NCBI GenBank assembly: GCA_964500225.1
Contig: CAZCOA010000002.1
Span: forward strand, 62,001 to 126,000
Length of the DNA: 64,000 bases
Direction: 5' to 3'
Origin: JAAYDY01 sp964500225
GTDB taxonomy: Bacteria; Planctomycetota; Phycisphaerae; FEN-1346; JAACEH01
Shown here: positions 9,136 through 18,096 of the stretch, piece after piece
Layout of the letters: the number at the start of each line of letters is the position of its first letter
Numbering within the stretch: the first letter of the stretch is position 1
Made by a program: the position numbers and the translations under genes
The notes under the pieces: model-generated
Databases searched by the model: none
Seen by the model: only the letters and a program-made list of their open reading frames with translations
What the model was told of the DNA's origin: nothing

Positions 9136-9170
9136 CGGCCACAAGGCAGGAGTACCGCAAATCGTGCCGC

Positions 9171-11336
9171 TTATACAGCGGGCAGAGCGGCCCGGACGTC
9201 GGCGATACCTTGTTGGGCACCGACCACAATGAGGGCGTCGCCGCCCTGGATGGTGTCGGCGGCCCGGGGACTGGTGTTGGGTTGTCCCCCACGGCGGATG
9301 CCGATGACCGTGACGCCGTAACGGTTGCGGAAGTTCAGTTCGGCCAGACTCCGGCCAACCCAATCGGACTCAGAAGGAATCAAAATCTCATCGGCGCCAA
9401 AATCGGCGGTCTGGTCCTGCGGGGACCCGAGTTCGCGTTGTCGCAGGTGGTCCACGGCGGCGGCCGCCTGCTCCGGCGAGCACAATAGCACCATCCGGTC
9501 GCCCGGGAACATGCGGAGATTGGGATCGGGGTTGAAATAGACCTTGCCGGCGCGGCTGATGGCCAGCACCGAGACCCCGAGTTCGCGGCGCAAGTCAAGC
9601 TCCAGCAGCTTCTTGCCGGAGAAGACCGACCCGGGTTGAAGCGTCACTTCCTGGAGCACGGCGGGCCAGTCCTTCAGGCCGGGCAGGGACTGCACGGCCC
9701 CGGCGACCGCCTCGGCGGCCTGCTCGGCGGCATCGTCGAACGGTTCGAGCACCAAGTGAGCCCCGAGACGACGGTAGTGGTCCGCCTGAGCAGGGTTGGC
9801 CGCCGTCAGTGCAAGCCGGCCGGTGTAGTGGATTTCCGAAAGCAGGTTGACCAGTGTGGTGTTGACCTGAAGGTCCCGTACGGTGCAGATAACCCACTTG
9901 GCCCGGTCCAGCGGCAACTGGGCCAGGATCTCCGGGTCGCCGACATCTCCATAGAGGACCGGGAGCCCCATGCGTCTGCCGCGGCTGAGGGCGTCGGGGT
10001 CGAAGTCCACTGCCAGAAGCTGCCACCCGTGCTCTTTCAGGCGAGCCGCAATCGCGCTGCCGTAGTTGCCCATGCCCATCATGATGATCTGGTGCCGGTC
10101 GGTCGGGGGCAAAGCGTTGGCCGTCGTCTCGCGATAGGGGTTCGACCGCTCGAACACGCTGAGCAGGTTCGCCAACCGGGCGTAGAGCGGGCCGCTGTAG
10201 AGGATCATGTAGGTGGAGGCGAAGATGGTCACCAGCCCCACGACGGTAATAAGACTCACGGCAGATTGGTCGATGTGGCCCAGACTGAGCCCGAGTGCGG
10301 CGAGAATGAGCGAGAATTCGCTGATCTGTGCCACGGCCAGCCCGGACATGAAACTGGTGCGTTTGCGATAGCCCATGATGCCCATGATGATCATGACGAT
10401 CAGCGGATTGCCGACCAGGACAAACACCGAGAAGACCGACGCCTTGCCGGCCTCGGCGCTGAGGTCGGCCAGGTTGAGTTGGGCGCCGAGATGGATGAAG
10501 AAGAACAGCAGGAGAAAATCGCGGAGGACCACGAGCCGCGCGCCGATGGCGTCGCGCTGGGGCGACGAGGCCAGGGAAATGCCGGCCAGGAACGCGCCGA
10601 CCTCTTTGCTGAAACCGAGCACTTCGGCCGCCGACGACAGGACCACCGCCCAGGCGATGGCAAACAGAACCAGCAGTTCGGGAGATCGGGCCATATAACG
10701 AAGCACGGACGGCAGAACCCACTTCATCGTGGCCACAACGACGGCAAGCATCATCAGCCCGCGAGCGAGGATCCACAGGGACTGGGCGAGAAACCCCTGC
10801 CCGTCCTGGCGGCCGCCGCCGAAAGCCGTCAGACCGATCAGCGCCAGGATCGCCACGATGTCCTGAACAATGAGAAATCCCACCGCGATGCGGCCGTGCA
10901 GCGAGTCGATCTCTTTCTTGTCCGACAGCAGCTTGACGATGATGATCGTGCTGGAGAAAGTCAGTGCGACCGCCACGTACACGGCTGTCACCAGCGGCAT
11001 GCCAAACGCCAGGGCGATGAGAAACCCCACGAGCGACGTGAAGGCCACCTGCCCGAGCCCCGTGGCCAGAGCCACCGGGCCGACGGTCCGGATCATGGTC
11101 AAATCGAGCCGCAGGCCGACAACGAACAGTAGCAGCGAGATGCCGATACCGGCCAACAACTCAATCTCTTGAACATCGTGCACCAGCCCTATGCACGACG
11201 GACCGACCAGGATGCCGGCGAACAGGAACGAGATAATCAGCGGCTGACGAAGCTTCAGACCGATCGCCGCGACACCGGCAGCAACGCCGAGCACCCCGGC
11301 CATTCTTGCAAACGGAGTCCAATCGAAGTCGCCCAT
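9171..11336 (-). CDS. CPA2 cation/proton antiporter with C-terminal RCK domains (KefB/C type)
   Basis: 721 aa from the ATG at 11336, which has GGGGAG upstream; a GTG six codons earlier is the alternative start. The first ~390 residues are a run of hydrophobic helices typical of CPA2 K+ or Na+/H+ antiporters. A TrkA-N (RCK-N) Rossmann domain follows, starting IIMMGMGNYGSAIAARL, where the usual third motif position is Asn instead of Arg. Two RCK-C domains then occupy the end, around PGSVFSGKKLLELDL and SDWVGRSLAELNFRNRYG. It would exchange K+ or Na+ for H+ across the inner membrane, gated by nucleotide or ligand binding to the RCK part. It stands alone, with no KefF/G-like regulator nearby. Confidence 0.9.
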   Translation of the reverse strand: MGDFDWTPFARMAGVLGVAAGVAAIGLKLRQPLIISFLFAGILVGPSCIGLVHDVQEIELLAGIGISLLLFVVGLRLDLTMIRTVGPVALATGLGQVAFTSLVGFLIALAFGMPLVTAVYVAVALTFSSTIIIVKLLSDKKEIDSLHGRIAVGFLIVQDIVAILALIGLTAFGGGRQDGQGFLAQSLWILARGLMMLAVVVATMKWVLPSVLRYMARSPELLVLFAIAWAVVLSSAAEVLGFSKEVGAFLAGISLASSPQRDAIGARLVVLRDFLLLFFFIHLGAQLNLADLSAEAGKASVFSVFVLVGNPLIVMIIMGIMGYRKRTSFMSGLAVAQISEFSLILAALGLSLGHIDQSAVSLITVVGLVTIFASTYMILYSGPLYARLANLLSVFERSNPYRETTANALPPTDRHQIIMMGMGNYGSAIAARLKEHGWQLLAVDFDPDALSRGRRMGLPVLYGDVGDPEILAQLPLDRAKWVICTVRDLQVNTTLVNLLSEIHYTGRLALTAANPAQADHYRRLGAHLVLEPFDDAAEQAAEAVAGAVQSLPGLKDWPAVLQEVTLQPGSVFSGKKLLELDLRRELGVSVLAISRAGKVYFNPDPNLRMFPGDRMVLLCSPEQAAAAVDHLRQRELGSPQDQTADFGADEILIPSESDWVGRSLAELNFRNRYGVTVIGIRRGGQPNTSPRAADTIQGGDALIVVGAQQGIADVRAALPAV

Positions 11337-11481
11337 GATCAAGACGCTCCCCACAGCGTAACGTTGTAGCAGCAGCCGGCGCGGTCGCCGGCGCCGCCCG
11401 TGTTGCCGGTATCATACGGCGCAGTGCCAGCCTTGGAAACCCTGATGGTGCGGCGGCCGGGTCGGGCGGGCGCTGATTGCA

Positions 11482-12324
11482 TCAACGAGGCGACAGGTCC
11501 ACGGTCGCGCGGCAGCCTGCCTGGAGGCGGCCGCCGGGATTGGCCAGGCGAACCGTAAGGCGGTAGGTGTTGCTGGCAAAATCGCCCACGGGATCGATGC
11601 TCGTGACCGTGCCTTCGTGGGCCTCGGCGGAGTCGGCCAGCCGGACCGTCGCCTTGTGGCCCTCGGCATAGCGGCCGCGCGTATCCATGGGCAGATTGAG
11701 CACGACATCCAGCGGGTCGAGCTGAACCAGTTCGGCGACCTTTTCCAGCCGCTCGACGGCCTCGCCCACGTCCTTGTGCAGCCGCGTAACCACGCCGTCT
11801 GCGGGGGCGACGATTTCGCGTTGGGCGAGCCGCGCCTGGTCCCGCTGGTACTGAAGAGCGACGGCTTTCATGTTGGCTTCGGCGATCTGCACGTTGATGA
11901 CGGCGATCTTGAGCTCCAGCTCGCGTTGCTCAAGCTCGGTGCCGGTAATGCCGCCCTTGTCGTGAAGCGTCCGAGCACGTTCGACCTCGACGGCCTTCTG
12001 CTTCTGTACGAGCTGCGCCGCCTCCAGGGCCTTGTCGGTTTCGGCCCGCAGGCGCGACAGCTCCAACTCCAGTTTCTCGACGGTGGAATCCAGTCGCATC
12101 AGCACCTGGCCTTTGACGACGGCCTGGCCTTCCTTGACGAGGATCTCCTCGACGAGGCCCTCGGTGCGGCTGGCGACGGTAATCTCCAGGCTAGGCCGCG
12201 TGAAACTGCGATAACTGTCGGCGGCAGCGGAATCGCCGGCAGTCTGGCCGACAGCAAGAGCGGCGCCAAGCACCGCGACGACGGTGACGGCGGCGACGCC
12301 GACGGCGAATGCGACCCTGTTCAT
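11482..12324 (-). CDS. HlyD/RND-type periplasmic adaptor protein
   Basis: 280 aa from the ATG at 12324 with GGGAGG upstream. A single N-terminal signal or anchor segment is followed by a lipoyl-like half (ITVASRTEGLVEEILVKEGQAVVKG), a long Lys/Glu-rich coiled-coil hairpin (residues ~85-165), the returning lipoyl half (IVAPADGVVTRLHKDVGEAV) and a beta-barrel domain. Such adaptors bridge an inner-membrane pump and an outer-membrane channel. No RND or ABC pump or TolC gene lies next to it, so it is an orphan in this window. The nearest neighbour is a divergent AsmA-like gene, also an envelope protein. Confidence 0.85.
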   Translation of the reverse strand: MNRVAFAVGVAAVTVVAVLGAALAVGQTAGDSAAADSYRSFTRPSLEITVASRTEGLVEEILVKEGQAVVKGQVLMRLDSTVEKLELELSRLRAETDKALEAAQLVQKQKAVEVERARTLHDKGGITGTELEQRELELKIAVINVQIAEANMKAVALQYQRDQARLAQREIVAPADGVVTRLHKDVGEAVERLEKVAELVQLDPLDVVLNLPMDTRGRYAEGHKATVRLADSAEAHEGTVTSIDPVGDFASNTYRLTVRLANPGGRLQAGCRATVDLSPR

Positions 12325-12407
12325 AACTGGCCTCCCGGGGAACATGTCCACAGGACTGTATCGGCCGACGGCAGGCCCCGTCTTGACGGTACACGACGAT
12401 CGCCGGC

Positions 12408-12436
12408 TTGACGCTCGGCCGTGGGCCCATGACAAT
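12408..12436 (+). promoter_or_regulatory. Candidate promoter for the AsmA-like gene
   Basis: TTGACG (12408-12413), 17-base spacer, GACAAT (12431-12436). The -10 is only a moderate match; placement just before the start of the AsmA-like gene supports it. Confidence 0.35.
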
Positions 12437-12458
12437 AGCGGCGCCCTCGTGGCGGAGA

Positions 12459-13771
12459 ATGGCAAACGTGAGCAAACGCAGAAAACGCATCCTCTGGGGT
12501 GTAGCCGCCGCCGTGGCGGCACTGGTGGCGGCTGCGCCATCGCTGCTGTCCACCTCCCTGGGCTGCCGCGCCGTTGAAGCCTATCTGAGGGCCAAGGTGC
12601 GGCGCCCCGTGACGGTCGAGCGAGTGAGCGTCGGATATTTCCACGGCACCCGCCTGGAAGGGCTGCGGATCCCCGAGCGGCCGGGGTTCGGCGAGCAGCC
12701 GTTCGTCCAGTTCGCAACACTGACCTGCAAGACGACGCTCCTGGAGGCCGTCTTCGGCGACCGCTCGATACGATCCGCATCGAAGGCCTGAACGTGTCTA
12801 TCGTGCGGCTGGCCGACGGCCGGCTGTCGGTGGAGGATCTGGGACTGAAGGGCGACGATGACGTTGCCCCTCCCGCTACAAAGACCGCAGGACTGATTGG
12901 AGCGGCGGTCGCCTCGTCCGGTAATCCCGGCAAACCGAAGAGGCCGCCGCAGATCGCCATGCCCATCGTGGCCGACGGCGGACGGGTGCGCTACCGCGAC
13001 GAACAGTTGCGGACGAACGTGCTGCTGGATGGCCTGCTGCTGGACATGCACTACGACCGGGGCAAGGTCCGGATCGTCCGCCTGGCGGGCACACTGAACG
13101 AAGGCCGGCTGGAACTGACGGCCTCGGCGGACCTGAGCGTACGTCCGCAGCCATTCGAAATCGCCGTAACGGTCTCGGGCTGCAAGGCATCGAGCGATCT
13201 CTCGGCCCTTGGCCTTCAGGCGCCGCTGCTCTACAATCCCTTTGGCCGCACGAGCGGCACCGTGGGTCTCGATCTGCGACTGACGGGCCTGGGCTTCGAG
13301 AAGGCCGACCTGGCGGCCCACCTCAAGGGCCACAGTCTGCTGGAGGTGCGCGATCTGCGGCTGGAAGGGTCGCAGATGCTGGCGGCTGTGCTTGAGCCGT
13401 TGAAACTCGGCAACGCCCTGACGTTCGATCTGCTGTGCGCTCGGAGCGTGATTGCCGACGGCCGCGTGACCAGCGTGCCGCCCGACGGCGACATCCGGGC
13501 CGAGCACGGCGAGGACGTGTGGCTCACGATGACGGGCTGGACCGCCGTGGACGGACGGATGGACTACCGGGTGTCGTTCGGCGGCAAGAAGGTCGAAGCG
13601 TCGGGCATCGGAGCCCTGGCCCGGCAGTGGGTGGAGCCGCGACTGACGGGCACGCTCTCGCAGCCGCAGGTCGGCGTGGGCCTGCCCGGATCGCAGGAAA
13701 GCCTCAACCTGGATGACCTGAAAAAGCTGAAAAACTTGAAGGACTGGAAGAAACTCAAGGACCTGTTCTGA
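12459..13771 (+). pseudogene. AsmA-like envelope protein gene, interrupted by a one-base frameshift
   Basis: Two adjoining frames together encode one protein of about 437 residues. The first (from ATG 12459, or GTG 12468) has an N-terminal membrane helix after KRRKR and ends at a stop at 12789. The second continues in the -1 frame from about 12767 (DTIRIEGLNVSIVRLADGRLSVEDL) to 13771. That junction reads smoothly only if one base is missing near 12766. AsmA/DUF748-type proteins are membrane-anchored, beta-rich periplasmic proteins linked to outer-membrane lipid or protein traffic. The C-terminus ends in a Lys/Leu-rich helix. Either the gene is inactive, or the assembled base is wrong, or slippage restores the frame; the rest of both halves shows no other damage. 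Confidence 0.75.
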
Positions 13772-13872
13772 CGCCGCCGCGAAAACCACAGGGGACGGCT
13801 CCGTAATCCGGCGTTCATGGCCGCAAGCGACTATGCCACCCCATGCCTGCTCCGTTCGGCTCTTTGCACATC

Positions 13873-14811
13873 TCATCGGCAGGCGGCCAGGATGTCGGCG
13901 CCGCCGGCGGCAAGCACCTCGTCGCCGAGGCGTCGGGCCAGGTCGAGCATCCGGTCGGCCGGGCCGCGAGCTTCGCGCCGAATGAGATGCGAACCGTCGC
14001 ACGAGGCCACCAGCCCCGTCAGGACCAGCGTGTCGTCACCGTCGAGACGCCCCCAGGCCGCAACGGGCGCATGGCACCCTCCGCCGAGATGTCGCAGGAA
14101 CTCCCGCTCGGCCGTTACGGCGATTCGCGAGGGGCGGTGATCCAGAGCTGCCAGGAGATCGGCCAAATCCACATCCTGCCGACGAATCTGGAGGCCGAGG
14201 GCCCCCTGCCCTGGAGCCGGCAACATACGGTCCGGACCCAGGATTTCCATGGCCGGCGTCAGCAACCCCAGCCGCACGAGCCCTGCCCGCGCGAGCACGA
14301 CGGCATCGTACAGGCCGTCACGCACCTTCTCCAGCCGCGTGTCCACGTTGCCGCGAATGTCGGCCAGGTCCAGGTCGCCGCGCAGGGCGGCCACTTGTGC
14401 CTTGCGGCGCGGGCTGCTGGTGCCGACTCTCGCCCCCGGCGGCAACTCGGCCAGAGTCCGTCCGTCGCGCGTGGCCAGGACATCGCGGGAATCCTCGCGC
14501 TGCGGCACGGCGTCCGCCAGGCACAGGCCCTCGCTCGGCTGCGTCGGCATGTCCTTGAGGCTATGGACGGCCAGGTCGATGCGGCCATCGAGGAGTGCCA
14601 GTTCCAGTTCGCGTGTGAAGACGCCCGTGCCGCCCATGGCGCGGATGCCGGTGGCCGTGTCGCGGTCGCCGCGCGTGCGAATCGTCTCGATGCGGCACCG
14701 GACGTGCGGATGGGCGCAGAGCAGGGAGTGCTGGACCGCCAGCGCCTGGGCCATGGCCAGATCGCTGCCTCGCGTGCCGATGACGATGTCCCGCTGCGTC
14801 CGACCGCTCAC
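13873..14811 (-). CDS. hemC: Porphobilinogen deaminase (hydroxymethylbilane synthase)
   Basis: 312 aa from the GTG at 14811 with GAGGA upstream; this start gives IVIGTRGSDLAMAQA at the normal position. The enzyme polymerises four porphobilinogens into hydroxymethylbilane. Diagnostic blocks are DLAVHSLKDMPT, GTSSPRRKAQ, DIRGNVDTRLEK, and LGGGCHAPVAAW near residue 240, whose cysteine holds the dipyrromethane cofactor. It is the only gene of the early tetrapyrrole path in the window, and is transcribed divergently from serS from a shared control region. Confidence 0.97.
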   Translation of the reverse strand: MSGRTQRDIVIGTRGSDLAMAQALAVQHSLLCAHPHVRCRIETIRTRGDRDTATGIRAMGGTGVFTRELELALLDGRIDLAVHSLKDMPTQPSEGLCLADAVPQREDSRDVLATRDGRTLAELPPGARVGTSSPRRKAQVAALRGDLDLADIRGNVDTRLEKVRDGLYDAVVLARAGLVRLGLLTPAMEILGPDRMLPAPGQGALGLQIRRQDVDLADLLAALDHRPSRIAVTAEREFLRHLGGGCHAPVAAWGRLDGDDTLVLTGLVASCDGSHLIRREARGPADRMLDLARRLGDEVLAAGGADILAACR

Positions 14812-14895
14812 AGGTTCCTCGCTCGTCCGCCCCGGCGACCATAGTGTGGGTCCCCGGACCCACACGGATGCGGGGCGCCACGGCGTGTTTGCGAC

Positions 14896-14924
14896 AGTAT
14901 AGACCGGCCGAATCGGTTTGACAA
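14896..14924 (-). promoter_or_regulatory. Promoter for hemC
   Basis: Minus strand -35 TTGTCA (14919-14924), 17-base spacer, -10 TATACT (14896-14901). Its -35 overlaps that of the divergent promoter at 14918-14946 by five bases. Confidence 0.65.
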
Positions 14925-14946
14925 CGTCCGCATGCGTTCCTAGACT
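14918..14946 (+). promoter_or_regulatory. Promoter for the small membrane protein and serS
   Basis: TTGACA (14918-14923), 17-base spacer, TAGACT (14941-14946): consensus -35 and spacing. Leader to the first start codon is about 140 bases. Confidence 0.65.
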
Positions 14947-15090
14947 CGCCGCCGCAGGGGCCGGACGCCGGAACCGGGGCGACGAGAATCCGTGCAACGG
15001 CCGCTGTGGGGCGATGACAACGCCTGAATTTCCGGGTACACTGTGGCGGCGCAGGTAGTGATTGGACAATCATCGAAGGAGGAGGACGCC

Positions 15091-15270
15091 ATGGCAGCGC
15101 TCGCCCAGTGTTCTTGCACACGGATCCTCGAAAGCATCGACCCGATCACGATCATCCTGCTGTTACAGGTGCTCGGGCTCATCTACGTGGCGTTCGCCTT
15201 CCGGCGCATCGCCCGGAACCAGACGGAGTTGGCGCAGTATCTGAAGGACAGATTGGACAAACAGAAATGA
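15091..15270 (+). CDS. Small single-pass membrane protein, unknown function
   Basis: 59 aa from the ATG at 15091, preceded by the strong ribosome site AAGGAGGAGG; an in-frame ATG 16 codons earlier has no such site. One transmembrane helix (residues ~16-35, PITIILLLQVLGLIYVAFAF) is followed by a basic and then charged tail, RRIARNQTELAQYLKDRL, likely cytosolic. I do not recognise a family. It lies 82 bases ahead of serS behind a good promoter, so the two may be cotranscribed. Confidence 0.7.
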   Translation: MAALAQCSCTRILESIDPITIILLLQVLGLIYVAFAFRRIARNQTELAQYLKDRLDKQK

Positions 15271-15352
15271 CCATCAACCGGGTGTCGCGCGTGCCGCCTG
15301 CGTATGCAGTCACACGGACGACGCCCCGGGCAGCCAGGAAGGATGGCAAGCC

Positions 15353-16621
15353 ATGTTGGATCTCAACGTGATCCGCAGTAACCCTGAGCAGGTGGCCGCG
15401 GGCTTGGGGCGTCGCGGCGGCGGGTACAGCATCGATGCGATTCTGACGATTGACGAGAAGCGTCGCGCGCTGATCACCGAGAGCGACGAGCTGCGCAACC
15501 GGCGCAACGTCGTCTCGAAGGAAGTCGGGAGGCTGAAGGCCGCAGGCGGCGACGCCACGGCACAAATGGCCGAGAGCAAGGCCATCGGCGAACGGATCAA
15601 GCAGATCGAGGGCGAGCTGCGCGACCTGGACGAGTCGCTGCGGCAAGCGCTGCTGATGCTGCCGAACGTGCCGGCCGAGGACGTGCCCGACGGCGCGGGG
15701 GCCGAGGACAACCGGATTGTCAAGACCGTCGGCGAAAAGCCGCGGTTCGATTTCCAGCCGCTGCCGCACTGGGAGCTCGGCGAGAAACTGGGCGTGTTGG
15801 ACATGGCTCGCGCGGCGAAGATTGCCGGCAGCGGATTTCCGCTGTTCGTGGGCCAGGGGGCACGTCTGGTGCGCGCGCTGCTGACATGGATGCTCGACGT
15901 GCAGACCGGACAAAACGGATATACGGAGGTCTGGCCTCCCGCCCTGGTGAATGCCAAGACGATGACCGGGACGGGCCAGTTGCCGAAGTTCGAGGAGGAG
16001 TTGTATCGACTGCGCGACGACGAGCTGTACCTGATTCCGACGGCCGAGGTGCCGGTGACGAACCTCTATCAGGACGAAATCCTGGCCGAGGCGGATCTGC
16101 CGATGCTGCGGACGGCGTACACGCCGTGCTTCCGTCGCGAGGCCGGCGCCGCCGGTCGCGACACGCGCGGCATGATCCGCGTGCACCAGTTCGACAAGGT
16201 CGAGATGGTCAAGTTCACCACGCCCGAGACGAGCCCGGCCGAGCACGAGTCGCTGACGGCCAACGCCGAAGGGCTGATCGAGCAACTCGGCCTGCCCTAC
16301 CGCCGCGTGCTGCTGTGCGCCGGCGACATGGGCTTCTCGGCCCGCAAATGCTTCGACCTGGAGGTCTATGCCGCCGGGTGCGATCGCTGGTTGGAGGTGT
16401 CGAGTTGCTCGAACTTCGGCGATTTCCAGGCCCGCCGGGCCAACATCCGTTACCGTGATGCCAAAGGCAAGGTCCGCTTCGTTCACACCCTGAACGGCAG
16501 CGGACTGGCGCTGCCGCGCATCTTCATCGCCATCCTGGAGAACTTCCAGCAGGCCGATGGCCGCGTGCGCGTGCCCGAGGTGCTGCGACCCTACATGAGC
16601 GGCACGGAATTCATCGGGTGA
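15353..16621 (+). CDS. serS: Seryl-tRNA synthetase
   Basis: 422 aa, the standard size. Charges tRNA-Ser and is class II. The N-terminal ~100 residues form the antiparallel coiled-coil arm (MLDLNVIRSNPEQVAAGL onward, rich in Glu/Lys/Arg). The catalytic core has motif 2 around CFRREAGAAGRDTRGMIRVHQF and motif 3 around NGSGLALPRIFIAILENFQ. No T-box-like leader fits in the 82-base gap upstream. It converges with the small membrane gene ending at 16635. Confidence 0.97.
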   Translation: MLDLNVIRSNPEQVAAGLGRRGGGYSIDAILTIDEKRRALITESDELRNRRNVVSKEVGRLKAAGGDATAQMAESKAIGERIKQIEGELRDLDESLRQALLMLPNVPAEDVPDGAGAEDNRIVKTVGEKPRFDFQPLPHWELGEKLGVLDMARAAKIAGSGFPLFVGQGARLVRALLTWMLDVQTGQNGYTEVWPPALVNAKTMTGTGQLPKFEEELYRLRDDELYLIPTAEVPVTNLYQDEILAEADLPMLRTAYTPCFRREAGAAGRDTRGMIRVHQFDKVEMVKFTTPETSPAEHESLTANAEGLIEQLGLPYRRVLLCAGDMGFSARKCFDLEVYAAGCDRWLEVSSCSNFGDFQARRANIRYRDAKGKVRFVHTLNGSGLALPRIFIAILENFQQADGRVRVPEVLRPYMSGTEFIG

Positions 16622-16634
16622 GAAGTCCCGGGAG

Positions 16635-16844
16635 TCATAGCCATTCGCTGAGGCCGTAGAGAGTAATCGCCAGCAGGATCATGAACCCTGTGACGCTGAC
16701 AAAGAAATGGAGAACCCCCCAGGCGATGTCTCGCGGCTTGTCATATTGGGTGGTCTTATAGACGATGCCCACGACAATCGCCAGAGGATAGTAGTACCAC
16801 AAGGGGTTCGAGGCTGCAAAGATCTTCGCGAGCAGGTCGATCAT
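16635..16844 (-). CDS. Small two-helix membrane protein
   Basis: 69 aa from the ATG at 16844, which overlaps the stop of the upstream gene as ATGA. Two hydrophobic helices (residues ~18-30 and ~45-65) surround a polar loop YKTTQYDKPRDIAWG. No enzyme motif and no family that I can name. Translational coupling to the four-helix protein next to it suggests that they form one membrane complex. Confidence 0.75.
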   Translation of the reverse strand: MIDLLAKIFAASNPLWYYYPLAIVVGIVYKTTQYDKPRDIAWGVLHFFVSVTGFMILLAITLYGLSEWL

Positions 16845-17257
16845 GCCGGGCCCTCCTTGCGTGTCGTGGGCCGCTCGATGTTGTTGGCCACCATGTACGA
16901 GTCCAGAATCACCAGCAGATTCAGCAGTCCCGCCACCAGGGTATAGAGAACGCCCATCTCGAAGGCCACCTTGACGTGGTTCGGCGGTCCATACCGAGCG
17001 ACCATCTTGTCGCTGATGTGGTCGGCGGCATAGGCCAACGGTCCGGTCAGCACCTGGGCATAGAAGAGCAGGTCGCCGTTGTTTACGATGCGCCACTGAC
17101 CGAGGCCCCAGCCGGTCACGAACAGGCCAACCACGCAGGTGAAGAAGACCACGGCTTTGATGCGGCGGTTCAGGTACCAGTGTCCCAGCCCCGGCAGGAC
17201 CAGGGCGAGCACGACGGCGGCGACCCACGATTTACGGTGTGCGGCCTTCTGGCTCAT
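16841..17257 (-). CDS. Small polytopic membrane protein (DUF6677-like)
   Basis: 138 aa from the ATG at 17257. Begins with a basic MSQKAAHRKSW, then a hydrophobic segment ending LPGLGHWYLNRR, a pattern found in TM2-type and DUF6677 proteins, where a glycine-rich turn joins two helices. Further helices lie at about 35-50, 70-85 and 105-125. The DUF6677 assignment is from memory of planctomycete proteins and is tentative. It overlaps its upstream neighbour (lipoprotein hydrolase) and its downstream neighbour by 4 bases each, so all are translated in a chain. Confidence 0.72.
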   Translation of the reverse strand: MSQKAAHRKSWVAAVVLALVLPGLGHWYLNRRIKAVVFFTCVVGLFVTGWGLGQWRIVNNGDLLFYAQVLTGPLAYAADHISDKMVARYGPPNHVKVAFEMGVLYTLVAGLLNLLVILDSYMVANNIERPTTRKEGPA

Positions 17258-18096
17258 GGCTTGGGGGAATCTCCTTGATCGGCGGACGGTACGATGGCTC
17301 CACCGGCGGCCTCCTCGCCGGCCCTTAGTCGCGAGGCGTCCAGCACAATCGGTGCAACGAATCGTTTGACGAACCCCGAGCTGGACGCGCCCAGGTGGTC
17401 GCCCATGTGGCCGAAGACCACGTGCGTCGCCTTCCATGACACCTCGACCAGTTTCTCCTGGTACAGTGCCCGGACCTCCTGCGATGCGCCCGGCGGAAGG
17501 CTGAATCCGTAGAGCCCGGCGGCCACGCCCGATCCGCGGTCCACCGTGCCGGCCAGCCCGACGCCGACGCCCAGAACGCCCACGTCGGCGACACTTGAGA
17601 AGTTGGTGATTTCGTTGCGCACGTGTTTCATGGCAGGAGCCAGGTTGTAGGTATTCGAGAGACTCGACGCCATCAGCACCAGGCCGTCCACCTTGACGCC
17701 GGCCGGCAACTGCTCCGTAGCGAAGACCACGATCCCCGTCCCGGCGCTGATACCAATCAGGTGGACGGGTTTGTCGGGGTGCTCGGCGATGTAGCGAGCG
17801 ATGCGCTCGCTCGATTGCCGCGCGACGCTGCGATTGCGATCCAGGTTCGTCTGGTCCTCCAGCACGTTGTGCCCAGCGGTCCAGTCCACGATCTCGATGG
17901 CGTGGTCCACGCCGCCCTCGTGCAGGCCGCGACGAATCTGGATCGGAGCTCGCGTGATGCCCCCTGCCCCGTCGAACACCAGGATCAGTCCGTTGCGGTA
18001 CCGTTCAGGGGCTGTGTAGTTCGGCTCCGCACAGCCGGCGAGGCCCAGGCAGGTCACCGTAAGCACCGCGACACACGTCCACGCACGCCTCGTCAT
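17254..18096 (-). CDS. Lipoprotein with alpha/beta-hydrolase fold (first of a tandem pair)
   Basis: 280 aa. The signal peptide ends in the lipobox LAGC at about residue 22, so the mature protein is lipid-anchored. An alpha/beta-hydrolase core follows, with the nucleophile elbow GISAG within HLIGISAGTGIVVFA and a likely catalytic histidine in FGHMGDHLG. It is a diverged paralogue of the next gene: both share the APERxxxGL / FDGxGG opening and the YNLAPAMKHVR / YNLAPALRHVR block. A serine hydrolase acting on lipid or peptide esters in the periplasm is likely; the substrate is unknown. ATGA overlaps on both sides. Confidence 0.78.
   Translation of the reverse strand: MTRRAWTCVAVLTVTCLGLAGCAEPNYTAPERYRNGLILVFDGAGGITRAPIQIRRGLHEGGVDHAIEIVDWTAGHNVLEDQTNLDRNRSVARQSSERIARYIAEHPDKPVHLIGISAGTGIVVFATEQLPAGVKVDGLVLMASSLSNTYNLAPAMKHVRNEITNFSSVADVGVLGVGVGLAGTVDRGSGVAAGLYGFSLPPGASQEVRALYQEKLVEVSWKATHVVFGHMGDHLGASSSGFVKRFVAPIVLDASRLRAGEEAAGGAIVPSADQGDSPKP

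Noticed and set aside
9636..11132. Plus-strand frame of about 500 codons opposite the antiporter
   Set aside because: His/Asp/Arg-rich shadow of the transmembrane gene; no family signature.
15271..15352. T-box leader for serS
   Set aside because: Gap of 82 bases, no specifier-loop or T-box sequence, no terminator/antiterminator pair seen.
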